From: Amoebophrya sp. A120
Taxonomy: Eukaryota > Sar > Dinophyceae > Syndiniales > Amoebophryaceae
Assembly (NCBI GenBank): GCA_905178155.1
Contig: CAJINV010000003.1
Coordinates: 884,784 to 948,783, forward strand
Length of the DNA stretch: 64,000 nucleotides
Direction of reading: 5' to 3'
Shown: piece after piece, positions 43,893 through 56,400 of the stretch
How the letters are laid out: every line of letters begins with the position of its first letter
Numbering within the stretch: position 1 is the first letter of the stretch
Translations under genes and position numbers: made by a program
The notes under the pieces: generated by a model
Told to the model about the DNA's origin: nothing
What the model saw: the letters and a program-made list of their open reading frames with translations, nothing else
Databases searched by the model: none

Positions 43893-46800
43893 ATGGGTAT
43901 ACCGCAGTACCTCTCCTGGCTGCAGCGGGCGTTTCCGAATGCCTTTCAGCAGCACCCGCCCAGGAAGCAAAACCTCCCGGTGGAGCACGTCTACATTGAT
44001 CTGAATTGTTACTTCCACAATGTGGTGAAGCGGGCCAACAGTCCGGAGCAGCTAGTCGGGCTGATCCAACGCGAGATCGACGGGTTACTAAACAACTTCG
44101 CGCCCCAGTATCTGAAGAGCGTTTTCCTTGCCGTAGATGGACCGGCGTCCCAGGCAAAAATGCTTACCCAGCGAATTCGCAGGAGGTTTCATTTTCTGCA
44201 ACGAGACGATTTTTAAAGTAGACCGAAGACCTGACCTCCTGTACAACTTCGCGTAGTAGATTCCTGGCTGCACTTTGCGTTTTAGTTTTTTATTGTCCGT
44301 GATAACAAATGGATGCGTTGGCCTTTTTTTGTTGTTTCGACGTTCGCGTGATGAGCACAGAGTCTTTCTAACCCATGTCTGCTGACCACAGTAATGGAGA
44401 AAAAAACTTGTCTGCGTGTGTCCTGACCTGTTCCAGTTGTGTACCCTCACCCGTAACGATTACTCAAAATACCGGCGAACGAAGCAAGTTCTAGTCCTCG
44501 GAAGTTGCAGCTCAACAATCTGTTGATGATCTCGACCTCGTGCTGCAACCCTTCTTGCATATCACATCATCCTCGCGCACGTGCTGTTTCTGCTGCTGCT
44601 GCAACAAATAAAGATACCCAACGACCAAATACACAGGAAAAAGCAGAGCAGCTCATTGTCCATCGGCTTGAGTCCCGGAACGACTTTGATGAGATTGTTA
44701 TGTGATCGCCTACCAGCATACTGCGAAAACGTTGCGAAAAAGCGGAAAATCGATGTCGTATTCAGCGACGGGTAATGGATTTATGTTTGATATTGATAGA
44801 TTATTTTTGCATTTCTGTTTTTCATTCTGTGCAATGAAGAGGCTCTTATTCTTATTATATCTTTCCGCGTTTTAAGCCCGAACTGAACATACGCAATTCT
44901 TTTCTTCATCGAAAATAAAAAAGGTTTGTGCCGGGTGAGGGGGAGCACAAAATTATCGAGGCGATTATGCGAAACGACATTCCCACCCGGTCGGGTCACG
45001 CCAAGCACTGCGTCGTTGGCTCCGACTCTGACCTGTTTCTCATCATGCTAGGTACAACATCTCTTGATATTTTTACAGCTACAATGTTTGCATACGAATC
45101 GCCCCCACGACAAGATCTACATGACTGAAACGGCACTCCCCGTCCTCCCCCCGACAAGACTACATTATTTTTACAAAAAACACTATCATCACCGAAGAGC
45201 ATTCGCGTTTTTCTTCTATTTTGAATCCATCACACTACAGGGGCTGACGCAAATTGTGTGTACGTGTGGGACGGCGATTGTAGACCGGGGCTCGTGTGGA
45301 CCAGAAACACGATGCTGAAGGGTATTTTAAGCGCCTTCCCGCCCAAGGCCCTCCAGTCCAATTCCGATGCCGAAATGGCCATCCGCACGGATTTCTCCCT
45401 CCTTTCCCTGCTCAAGGGGGACGACTACCTGCCGCCTTTGATCAGCTTTGAAACCGCCTTCCGGACGTACGACAAGATCGTGAAACAGGCCTGCCAGACG
45501 CAGCCGGTTGCCCAGTGGGCCATCGTGGCCAAGCGCAACGTCGCCATTCGCGATCTGCAAAGCGACGACCAGGACGACTTTAACTTCATGCGGGACTACG
45601 GCGACGCTGCCGACTTGGTGGTCGCCCAGCACTCGTTCCGCCCCACTTTGACGCTCGCGCGGTGCGTCGCCGACGAGAAAATGATGCCCGAGTCGCAATT
45701 TCGTTCGGTCTACGGGAAGCCCGCTAAATTTCCCGAGAACGAAGTGACGGCACTGAAAAACTACTACCGGGGTATTCTGTGGGTGTTGGACATCTACCGA
45801 AACGGCCGCGCCCTCGACTACCATTTTGTCTACAAACTGGGCAACGCCAAACTGGACGGCCGGTGGGCGGCCATGTGGATGGTGCACCACCAAAACACGG
45901 AATTCACCCAGTTGCGCGGACCCGTCAACAAAAACGACCCCGCAACCGGCGGCGCCATTTGCCCGACCACAGCGACCCTGTGCCTCATCCCGGTCTCGAG
46001 CCTCAAGGGCGTTTTTACAAAGGAAAACTTCAACGTGATCGAGGATTTAGTGCAACCCGACAGCGAATTTCTCGGGCCGGTGGTCAGCTTCGAGGACGAC
46101 TCGCAGTTGGACAGACTGAAGAAAACACTGGTCGCAGCGCAGAAGGCCTTCGACGCGAGGACGCAACAATTGAAGGTTTGATGTAGTTGTCTTTGGTACT
46201 ATTTGTTGGATCGGAACGCAGACTAGTATCGTGACTGTGTTTCTTTCCCTACTTACTTAGTTATTTCCTGCTTTATCTACAAAAATAGTACAACAAGCCT
46301 CAAGCCTGTGTAGCGAAAGCGTCGACTAGCGTGCTCTACTGCTAACGAGCCAATTGTGCTGTCGTCTCTTGCATCTTCTGTAACAGGATTGTTGAGTAAA
46401 TATTTCCCCCACTAGCACTACTAGCTTTGTACACGTCTACATCAGGAGCAAAACGTGGAGAAGAAGCACGACAGCGAGTGGAATAAGCTGAAGCAGGCCC
46501 TGGTAACCGCCCAAGGGGCGTACGCGGCCCGGCGTACGGACTTTGTCACCGCGGACATTGACGACGTGGACGTCTCCCTGTTGGACCAAGAGGTGCGGAG
46601 TCGCTTTGTGCGGGGGGAGAACAGCGAGGACCGCGCGTGGCTGTCCGTGTACCAGCAGGGTACGGGTGCGCGTTCCGAAATTCGCAGTCGGGACGGCGTC
46701 CCCGAACTGGTTGTCGATTACGATGCGGAGGAGGAGCAAGACGAGCCGATGGTCAACGTGGACTTGCTCGACAGCGTCATTAACCTCACCGCGACATCAG

Positions 46801-47912
46801 GACCGCCGCCGGGTGCGGCGAAGCTCAAACCGTTCCCGGGTAGAATGAACCCGCTGCGACCCCTTCCGGGCAAAGCCTCCGACATTCTCTCCTCGTCGCC
46901 GTCGGAAGTTGTAGACGGTCCCGTGGAGCCCAGTCAGAAGCGGGCTAAGACCACAGCTTCTGGGGGAGGTTCATCTTCCGCGGCCCCGGCGGTTTCATCT
47001 GCAAACAACCCGTTTGCCGCTGGGTGGAGCAGCTCGAAAGGGAATGATAACCCGTTCGACCACCATGTTAACGACCACGACAACGAGGAGGAAAGCTATC
47101 ACGACGACCACGACGACGACATGCAGGAACACGTTCTCGAGACGGTCGGCAAAGACGTTCCGGAGGACGAGGCCGCGCGCATTCGGGAGCGAAATCGCTT
47201 GCGCAACTTGAAAAACAAAGAAAAGAAGAAACGCAAAAATGCCGAAAAGCGCGCTCTAGTAGAAGGTGGCGCAGGAGACGTCAGTGTAACTTCCAACCTT
47301 GTAGCTCCCTCTGCTGCGCCTAGTACGAGGCGGCTACAGGTTCCGGGGACCACGACGGGACGAGCGCAGGAGTACCAAGTGTCGGAACCGCCACAGCACC
47401 AGAGGAACAACCCGTTTGCATCTTCGGACAACCCCTTCAGGAGGTCGGTGCCGCGAAATGACGACGCAGATGACGAGCGCGGACCCCCGATCAGGCCGCC
47501 AGGAGGGGGAAGTAGTACGCTCAAGAGGGGAGCGGCCGCAATACAACCGGGAGGAAGTGACTATCAAGACGCCAAAAAAACACGGCTGCAACCACTTCCG
47601 GGGCGGGGCGGCCCGCAAGGTGGCGGACCGCAGCATCAAACCGGTGGGCCAAGTGCGCTAAAGGTTCCACAGGTGAACTACCACCGAGGGGGCGGCTTCG
47701 CCCCGAGCCAGCGGACCGAGTCAAGAACAGGTCCTCCGTCCAGATTGCAGGTTCCCGACCACGCGTCGGGTGGCAACAAAGGCAGCTTGTTCAGTCAACG
47801 TGGCCCCCCGCGGCCAAACGGCAAAGACAATCAGCCTCCATCGAAGAGAGGCCTGACGCCGTTACCCACATCTGGTGGCAGACCGCAGGCACCGAGCAAC
47901 CCGTTCGGTTAA
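43893..47912 (+). CDS. XRN-family 5'-3' exoribonuclease
   Basis: Five exons (43893-44185, 44637-44771, 44924-45051, 45241-46175, 46446-47912) with four GT-AG introns, all phase-matched, total 985 residues. The start MGIPQYLSWL is the hallmark XRN N-terminus. Active-site segments: VYIDLNCYFHNV, VFLAVDGPASQAKM, the spliced VVFSDGFVPGEGEHKIIEAI, VVGSDSDLFLIMLGADANCV and LKGDDYLPPLISF, which carry the acidic metal ligands. XRN enzymes degrade 5'-monophosphorylated RNA processively in mRNA decay or, for Rat1/XRN2, in nuclear termination and rRNA processing. Length about 985 fits the Rat1/XRN2 class better than the long XRN1, with a basic KNKEKKKRKNAEKRALVE stretch, but the paralog call is tentative. 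The tail from about 570 is disordered, rich in Gly/Pro/Arg, and has five NPF motifs. Confidence 0.92.
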
Positions 47913-48597
47913 GCACACAGCCGTTCTCGGAAGAACAACAGATACTTTCTTGATGTTGTATCGTGCCCATGCCGAGCATTACAGTTTCACTTGTGTGTGG
48001 CTTCCGCACAAAATTTTTGAAGTTATCCACAGTTTACCGTTAGTTTGTATCAGCCGTGTATCTCGTGACAGTGTCAACAGTCGAGCGAAGCAGGGACTAC
48101 TTAGTTCCACAACTAGCGAAGTGAAGAACATGGGTCTTCACGAAGCTTTGATGTTCGCTGATCTTCTTCATTTTTTGCGAGAGTGAGAAGTTGAGCTGCA
48201 GGAGAGGGCCGTGAGTACTTACCGCGAGCGGAGTGAAAGACGATTGGTCGAATGCTCAAACGACGTGATAGACTGAAGACCACGCAAATGTGACGGAGTC
48301 GAGTGTAACAAGTGAGCGTGTTGTTTGCAAAATGATGTTTCCTTTATTTACCCACCTGGTCAGTTCGCAGATCGTATTAAAAGTTTAAGTTTTTATTTTT
48401 CAAAAGTTATCGGAGAGTTGAGTTGGAGACGTCCTACCTCTCAGTTGCACACAGAAATATGAATATCGGATACAGGATGTTGATGTTGTGCTTTCTGGTC
48501 TGAAGCAAGCCAAGGGCACGTGACGTCCCTCTTTGCATTCGCTCTTTGATTCTAATTGACTTCTGACAGATTCCTCATTCTCTCAAGTCACAGCAAG
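47913..48597. other. Intergenic region, no gene seen
   Basis: About 690 bp. No supportable frame. CTGCAGGAGAGGGCCGTG near 48196 resembles CTGCAGGAGAGAGCCGTG near 1638, a possible dispersed short repeat. Confidence 0.5.
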
Positions 48598-49636
48598 ATG
48601 TTGGGCACGGTGCGCAGCGGAAACAAAGAAATCAGTGCGAAGGAAAAGAAGGAGATCGAGCGCCTACGCACCATTGCCAAAGGGACAAGTGAAGACAGCA
48701 AACGGAAATATGGGCTGTCGGACGAGGATATCATGGTGCTCTGTAAGTACAAACAGGGAGCGCTGTTGGATCTGGGAGATCTCGAGATGCTTCTCCCGCT
48801 CGTCTTCTCAATAAAGCAGCAGATTCAAAGGTATTTGTTCGTATTTTATGACTATGCTCCGTTCGTATACTTATACTTCCGCCTCTCGATATTTTTGTCT
48901 GCCTTTCCGTTTTGGCGTTGAAATTTGAATTTCAGCATGAGCATAAAGAAATTTCAGTACAATTCAAGCGAACAGTAGCATTCTTTTCTTCTTCAGAAGA
49001 TTCTTCCAAGTCCAACCAAGCAACTTTCAGGTACCCACAGTATCACTACAAGAAGATCGGGCTGGAGATTTCGAGTGATTGGGAAGCCACGCGGTCACGA
49101 ATAGCCATCGACGAGGGGGTTTACAAAATGTACATCGCGATTCCGGTCCACGCACGAGCAGAATACTCAAGATGGACAATACGAAACTCCCCCTTCATGT
49201 ACACCGGATTCATAGAGGTAAAATGCACGTGGACGTGGTCACGAAAAAAGCATTCTACAGTCTAAGTCGTTCTGGATTCAAACATTTCTTTGGAAATAAT
49301 TGCGAGGTCACCACGTTAATATGTAATGACATTGCCTTGTGTAGTTTTTGTGCGTCGTCGGGACGCGAGATGACGGTGACGCTAGACATGGACGCCTGGA
49401 AGACGAAGATGATCATGATGTCCATTGAAACGAAAATTCATTTTGTTTTTCCGATCACAACTACTTACTAAACTCTAAAAATACAGGTATACGAGGGGTA
49501 CGGAATAGACATAGAGCTTCCGACTAAGGTCGACTTCATCATTTACGAGCCGACAGACGAAGCGAAGAAGCGGAGACAGCTGAGCGCAGAAGATAATTTT
49601 TGCCTCAAGCTGATCAAGGAAAAGCACTTAGTTGAC
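48598..49636 (+). CDS. Unknown protein, four exons
   Basis: Not recognised. Exons 48598-48830, 49031-49217, 49370-49444 and 49487-49636 give 214 residues with phases 2, 0, 0; all introns are GT-AG and the last is only 42 nt. The sequence is charged and mixed alpha/beta (EISAKEKKEIERLRTIAKGT; KKIGLEISSDWEATRSRIAI; EMTVTLDMDAWKTKM; YGIDIELPTKVDFIIYEPTD). No signal peptide or membrane helix. In the read frame it ends KEKALS-stop after an A5 run at about 49620-49624. One base fewer there would extend it with HLVDPDAWNRVLFI to a stop at 49668-49670, so a sequencing or real indel may have shortened it. Confidence 0.55.
49445..49486 (+). other. 42-nt GT-AG mini-intron
   Basis: Donor GTTTTTCCG, acceptor AAAAATACAG, phase 0 on both sides. 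Read through, the frame hits a TAA (TTACTAAAC). It is the shortest intron proposed in the window. Confidence 0.6.
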
Positions 49637-50422
49637 CCTGACGCCTGGAACCGGGTGCTATTCATCTAGAGAAACAAGTATAGATAGTTGTAGCTTCGTC
49701 GAATAATATAAACACTTCGACTATAATTGGTGCGGCCAACTGTAAGATTCGAACGAATTCGATTTCGTCTCGCCACCAGGAACGAGACGCAAGGCAGGTA
49801 TGCGAAGATGATCCTCTCCACCCTGTACGATGGAACGCGAACTGCAGGACGACACCTCGCAATTTTGTTGTCGTGCGCTTCATCAAACAGAGAAACGAGG
49901 AGGCGTGGCTGGGCCGTGCTGTGCTATGAAAAAATTGAAGTGAGTGTTGAACTTGAACGTCTATGAATGAAGAAAAATGATGAACCCAGGACGAGCGAGT
50001 AGTTGTTCAGCGCGAATCATGATTCGACCTACTTTACCTTGGAGGTGCTATTGCTGGTCTCTGGAAAAGGTCAGTAATTTCCCGGAGAGATGAAAACAAG
50101 GAGCAGATGCTTGAAGCTTACAAGATAGAAGTTCACCTGAGGAAAATTTCTGTCGATGGGTTTGAGATTCCTCTACTCACGACGAACTTTCGAAATCGAA
50201 GCTATTTCCACCCAGCGATCCTTCTTGTCGAGCCAGAACGTGAGTGTTTCCCGTGTGACGTAGTGAACATAGACATAGGTGGCCTACATCTCTACTTTCT
50301 GGCCCCGATAGCCATAAAACCAAGTCAGTAGGTCTTAAGTACTTTCATCTTTTCTTTTGCTGTCCTTCTTCTTCCCGTAGTGCAAGAAGTGCTACTCCCT
50401 GTAAAATCGAAAAGCGTCCAGC
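49637..50422. other. Intergenic region, no supportable gene
   Basis: Short frames at 49727-49966 and 50107-50331 on + were examined; neither has a family signature nor connects in phase to a neighbour. Confidence 0.5.
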
Positions 50423-53400
50423 ATGTCGAAGGGCGCGGCAGAGGAGCCAGCGTCGGCCTCAACAGCTGGCGCTAAGACAAACTCGTCCACAACGATTGCA
50501 AATCCACCTGATCTCCCGACTATCGACGAGAACAGTACTGCACCGGTGGTCAGGAAACGGCTGGCGCCGAAACGCGGCGAAACACAGAACGACGAGGAGG
50601 AGCTCACGCCGGAGCAGCTGGCGGAGTACCAGCGACGCCAGAAAGCCGCCCGTCAGCGAAAAGTGTACCGCTCGGCGCTTTTTAAGGTCGGCGCATTCAC
50701 GTTGATGGTGGTCGTGGCTTTGGGGGTGAAGTACGTGCAGGAATTCTTCACAACCAAGTGGTGTGCGACGGTGTACGTGGACGAAAGCGCCGGGAGCTCA
50801 AGAACGTCTACTACTTCTGTGAACACGGACTTGTTTGTCCGCGTCGAAAGAGTGGACAACGAAGAGGACGGCGAGGCGCTGTGTCTGGACGAGACGGAAT
50901 TCTTGGTGAAAATATCCACAGTAAATTTCCTGTACACGTACAAATGCGGTCTCTGCATGACAAAACTTCGCTCCGATCCTAGTTTAGCATGACAAGTTTT
51001 ACATTCCATATTGCTGAAATTTGTGATGCATCTTGTTCTTGGCATGGTACGGAATAACAGCAGCTCCATCGTGATTGGCGTTTTTTCTCTACTTGAGCAA
51101 GAACTGCAACAACAACAAACAACACTCAACCGCTCAACTTCCGCAAAAGGAAGAACCTTCCTCGCAACTCATGAGAGGGGCCTTCTTGGTCTCCGGTCCT
51201 CGGTCCTCAGTCGCTCGCAAGGGAATACCTGAAGAGCTAAGAAGGTCGAAAGCTGAGACACATGAAAGGGAGTTTCTTGGTCTCCGGTCCTCGGTCCTCA
51301 GTCCCTCGCATGGTAATACATGACGAGATAAGAATGCAGAAAGCTGAGACACATGAAAGGGGGTTTCTTGGTTTCCGGTCCTCGGTCCTCAGTCCCTCGC
51401 AAGGTAATACCTGACGAGATAAGAAGGTAGAAAGCTGAGACACATGAAAGGGGGTTTCTTGGTCTCCGGTCCTCGGTCCTCAGTCCCTCGCAAGGTAATA
51501 TCTGACGAGATAAGAAGGTAGAAAGCTGAGACACATGAGAGGGGGTTTCTTGGTCTCCGGTCCTCGGTCCTCAGTCCCTCGCAAGGTAATGGCTGACGAG
51601 ATAAGAAGGCAGAAAGCCCAGACACATAGGAGGGGGCTTGTTGGTCTCCCATCCTCGGCCCCCAGTCCCTCGCGAGGCAATATATAAAGAGAGAAGAAAG
51701 GAGAAGGGGGACACACATGAGCGGGAGTCTGTTGGCCTCCGGTCCTCGGTCTGGACGCCCGCGAAAGTGCGGAGCTTTGTCGTGTGTTTTTTGTTATTTT
51801 TTCGCTCGCCAGTTACAGTTCTGGAGGAGCAAGTCGCTGGGGCCATGTCGGCCGCCATTGGAAGAATTCAGGCGCGAGCGCCCTTTTTCTTCTTCAGAGC
51901 TGTAGCACCGTTGAAGGCGATGGAGGTGCTATGAGCTGTCGCTGCGAAAAGCCGCCCGATTCTCTATGGCGAACGCACTCGATAAAGCTAGGGCCCCTGC
52001 GATCCTCCGGCGGCACACTCGGCCCAGCGTTGCTCCTCCTACGAAATCGCAGGCAGATCATCAACACCACCCCAATATGGCACCTCGTTCCTCTTCAAAA
52101 AAGCAGGAGTGCCGCAACAGTGGCAGCAGTCAATCAAGAGCGCTCTCGAAGGTCATTTTTGAGGATCTGCAGCGCTACGGTAGTAGCAGCCAGAAGAGCA
52201 CCGCGGAGGAAATCAACCGCAATCGCGTTGGTTCTGAGGTCCTTCCCAAGCGAGCAGATCGGGAAGTTTAAAAGTGGCACCGTCGTCACAGCTTTGACGA
52301 TCCCGATAATTAAATCAAGTTAAGAATCAGAAACAGGCAACACGGCATAACGGGCGAGGTCCGGTCTCTAGAGTTATCCAAATGGATGGAGATGAAAGCA
52401 ATGGGCCTTGAACATTTGACGCCATGCCCAGGCACGAGAGAAAAAAAGCGAGAAAGCTCTCCAAGCCAGGCGATCGGCCATTTGTTTTCCGTGGAAGTAT
52501 TCTTCTGGGCTTGTCAAGTATCAGGCTCCTGCTTCAGCAGCAGCACCCTGCGGGCTTTACTACGGCTCTTACGAAGCGAAAGGGCCGAGCTGTCGCGGTT
52601 TGAGCAATGCCGTCGAGCAAGATAATAAGAGGGATTATGTTGGCGGATTGCAGTTCACTTCTCGGCTTTCTGCAATGTGCAGAGCGGAGCGCTCCCATCC
52701 TTTACAGCAAGTCCGCTACTTGCTCCAATATGACACAGATTGAGATAGTGAGAAGATCAACGCACCCTCCCACTTCAGACCAATTCGGCGCAGAAGATCA
52801 GCACCGCCTTCAAATGCATCCAGATCCGTTTTCTTATTCTACGACTTTCATCCACCACGCAAGCCGGTTTTTTTTCATTTCCCAAAACCAAAGCAGGACA
52901 GGGAAGCTGATAGACTCACTTACAGCCCAGACCTCACAGCTCGGCGCATCATCATCAGAACGCGCACGATCGGAGGCGGCGGAATTGTGGACGCAGATGT
53001 CAGGGCGAAAGTATATCTCCTCCCAAGTTGTTGACTAGTAGATTGCTTCCGAGGTGGCCCCTTTTCATTTCTACTCCGCCGACACTGGCAAAGAAAAGCG
53101 TAGAAGTGGAGCGAAGTGACTACGTGCGATCGAGTGAGAGAGCGAAACGGACTGACTATGTGCGAAGAACAGCCCAGGAACAAAGGCCGCGACTATGTGC
53201 GAAGGAGTGGGAGACAGCGAGTCTAAGTGGGTAGCAAGCGAGTCGGGCACTGCCCTACTCGCCTGCCTGATGTCTTTCCGCAGCGCTCGCAGTCGAACTC
53301 TCGGCCAAGTTGGTCCGTCGCTGTTTTGACGCGACGGAACGAAGCAGAGGACGCGCGCGAGACAGCGTCACTAGTCGGCTTCACTTGCCGGGCAAGCTTT

Positions 53401-56400
53401 CCCAAACCGACACTGGCTAAAGCGTAGAAGTGAAGCGAGGCGACTCTGAGCGAAAGAGTGGGCGAAGTGAAGCGACTACGTGCGAAGCACAGCCCCGGAT
53501 CAAAGAGCGTGGCGGTGTGCGGCGATTTCTCGCCGTTTTGAGTTTGACGCGACGGAGCCGAACGAGGTGGGCAGTTCCATTTGGGCGCCTTCTTGTGCCA
53601 CCATCGTCGCCGGTGTGTGATGATGGTGCTGGTGTACATATGTCGAGCAAGAGAAGATCTCTCTTGCCACTCATGTCACAAAGAAACTCGGGCGCGCCGC
53701 GCAGATGTCGGCCAACGGCGCTCGCGTATATCGGTCACCGACCGGCTGAGAAGGCCGGCGATGTCTTTTGAGTTCGGTCCTTGGTGTACTTTTACACGAA
53801 GAAACTGCGCGCGCATTTGAATGTGGCAGGAGTTTCCGAAAGTCGGCGCGCCTATAAATACCTAGTGCCGCGCGGGGAAAACCTGTCCAAAAGCGTGCGC
53901 TCGTGTGCCGTAGCCCGAGCGCAGCGCCATCATCATCAAAATGCGGCAGGTTTTTTTCCAGCAAGCGGCGGCCTACAACGCTCCGGAGATTTCCTGCAAG
54001 CTACGGAGGCAGGCGGCAGGCAGGTAAGTTCCCTCGCGTGCAGCGACACGAGTATCAGCATCGCCTTGCTTCGCCACCTTTTGCTTTTTGCGGGGCCGCA
54101 GAAATGCTCGCCAACGGCCAACCCACGCACTCGCTGCGGGTCGCGCGGTGCTGTGATTTCACAGGAGGAGGCCCTGGCGCTGCTGCGCGTCTGTGTCGCT
54201 ACTGGATCGATGTCATCAAGGATGTGCGGCTACTTGCTCCACATGAGTGATGGCGTATCTATATGCGCGCGGGCTACTGACTGGCAAAATGCAGCCTTTT
54301 TTCGTAAGAGAACGCCACCCCCTTCGCTTCGTTCCAGCGCGCAAACTTTGGGCCATTTTGTAAGATTTCAGCTCTTTCCTACACTAAGAACGCAACACAG
54401 TCCGGCCAAATGGGCTCGCGCGCTGACAAGCCTGCCGGGCCGGGAGGGTATTTGCCTGCCGCTCGCCGGACGTCGTGTCGTACCAACGGGCCGCCCGCCG
54501 CTGGCCAGACGGTGAACAACCAGGGACCACATTAGCAACGCTAGCAGCGCAGCCGAAAGGGGGGCGAAGCAAGCAGTTTTCAGCTACACGGGCCGGCTTT
54601 CGTCAGCGGCGGCATGGATGTCGTTGCGCACGAGGTCCCCCGGGGGGGGGTGCCGAAAGAGGCCGGCGCGTTTTTTTTTCGTTTTCCCATCCGGCCCGGC
54701 GGTGGGCAGTTGGCTACCCCTCGCAAGGGCCCTGAAGGTGGCAGCGGAGGGGGAACCAACGCCATCAGAGGAGAAGCGACGCGAGCTCGGCATGATCGCG
54801 CCGTCGGTCGAGAAAGATCTCTGGGCGCGCAAAACGGGCTGTATCCGGGCGCTGTAGCTGTACTGTAATAACAGAGCGGATGGAGGTCGACTTCTCAGAC
54901 ACAGCGGCATCGGCTTCGGAGCCACATGCGCCGGCGCAAAAGTGGGAACGCCAGTCGGCCCGCGTCTGGGACGGCAGCACAGCGGCTCGCGGAGTCTGTC
55001 GATGTGCTGCGAATCGCTGCAGCGGGCCAGCACTTTGCGAGGGAGGTACTAGCAACACCGGCGGGCCGGCTACCGGGACCGGAGGCCACAAACCTCCCTC
55101 ATATGTGTCTGTTGTTTCTCCCTTCTTGTCCCGTCGCGTATTAATTGCCCCCAGATGAACTGAGGCCCGAGGACCGGAGACCATCGGCCTCCTTCTTATG
55201 TGTCTGGCGCTTTTGCCTTCTTATCTCGTCATATATTACCTCGTGACGAAGTGGGGACCGAGGACCGGAGACCAACAACCTCCTTCTTATGTGTCTGGCG
55301 CTTCTACCTTCTTATCGCGTCAAATATTACCTCGCGATGGAGTGAGGACCGAGGACCGGAGACCACCAGCCTCCTTCTTATGTGTCTGGTGTTTCTCCCT
55401 TCTTGTCTCCTCATATATTACCTCGTGATGGAATGAGGACCGAGGACCGGAGACCAACAACCTCCTTCTTATGTGTCTGGTGCTTCTCCCTTCTTATCTC
55501 CTCAAATATTACCTCGTGATGGAGTGAGGACCGAGGACCGGAGACCAACAACCTCCTCTTTATGTGTGTCAAGTGTCTGCCATTTTATGTAGTGCGTTGC
55601 TCTACATGAGATTCCTTTAGGATCTTCTGTCGTTACTTTTTCAATTCCTTTTAGAGCACAAACACGAAACACGATGGAGCTGCTGTTATTCCGTGCCATG
55701 CCTTGTTCTTGTACATGTTGTACGGAAAATTTGTATTCCATAGAAAAACGCCAAAGCGTATCACGGACCAGCGTTCCTCGCGGATAAGGTGGTGCTCGAC
55801 AAAATCGTGCAGGAGACCGCAAACGACGTCGACGCGGTGGTGGTCTCCGGTATTCACCTGAAAGAGTGCGCAGCGGCGGCAATGCGCGCAGACCTGAACG
55901 CGGCGGAGAAAGCCGCGGCCTGCCGCACCGGAAATTTGGCGCAGGCAGTCGTGCTCTGCCACGGAAAGAGGCCAAGTATAATCTCAGTCTCACTGCAGCT
56001 TTTTTATCATTTGAAAGAAGCACGTGTATGCTACGACACTCGATACCGCTGTCGTTTTGCGCATTCTCTCGCGGCCGACACGGAACCCGAAAAAGTCTTC
56101 CTAAGTTGTCTCGTGACTATCACTATTTATCCAAGAAAAAAAAACTCCAGGACTCCTGTCCTAAGTTGTCGTCGTCCTTACTTCGGAAAAAATGAAAACT
56201 ACCTTTACAAACAGCGGCCGAGTGGGCACATCAGCGCATCAGTGACATTTACCGGGACCACCGGATCAACCACTGGCTGCACATTGACATCGATTGGCGT
56301 AGCGACCCCGACCTGGTCGCCGATGTTGGGCGGTCAAAAGTTGAACTCGCGACGCAGTACAAGCTCGTCTTCGCGCGCCGGTGTTATCCAAGAAAAAACA

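Larger units (their letters stand above)
51041..55702. mobile_element. 4662-bp TIR DNA element with inverted 91-bp arrays, nested in an introner
   Basis: The TIR starts GGCATGGTACGGAATAACAG at 51041-51073 and matches the reverse complement of 55670-55702 with one mismatch over 33 bp. It is flanked by the direct 8-mer TTGTTCTT (51033-51040, 55703-55710). The uninterrupted relative at 36199 lacks all of it, giving an empty-site comparison. Just inside each end is an array of a 91-bp unit, in opposite orientation left and right. The interior (about 51760-55070) is GC-richer with internal partial repeats. No frame resembles a known transposase, so it looks non-autonomous. The 8-bp duplication is the size made by hAT- and P-type transposases and the arrays recall Foldback elements; superfamily is undecided. 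Confidence 0.9.
50913..55742 (+). mobile_element. Introner-like element 13 (family 4) interrupted by a 4.66-kb element
   Basis: The left 128 bp (50913-51040) and right 40 bp (55703-55742) together match element 12 (36199-36349) nearly end to end: AAATTTCCTGTACACGTACA, AATGCGGTCTCTGCATGRCA, TTTGTGATGCATCTTGT, TGTACGGAAAATTTGTATT. Termini are TATC and CCATA with exact 5-bp duplication gaaaa (50908-50912 and 55743-55747). Without the nested element and its duplicated 8-mer the introner would be 160 bp. Confidence 0.93.

Noticed and set aside
49727-49966. 79-codon frame after the unknown four-exon gene
   Set aside because: No family signature and no phase-compatible link to either neighbour.
51184-51760. 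CRISPR-like repeat array
   Set aside because: The 91-bp units abut directly without unique spacers, the genome is eukaryotic, and the array is mirrored at the other end of a TIR element.
51966-52271. 101-codon frame inside the nested element
   Set aside because: Short, Ser/Arg/Lys-rich, no recognised family; could be element-encoded but not supportable.
53781-54515. 244-codon frame inside the nested element as a transposase
   Set aside because: No catalytic DDE/RNase-H pattern, no zinc-finger, and composition matches the GC-rich background; a CCTATAAATA box near 53847 and a GTAAGT at 54024 hint at a gene but the spliced product stops early.
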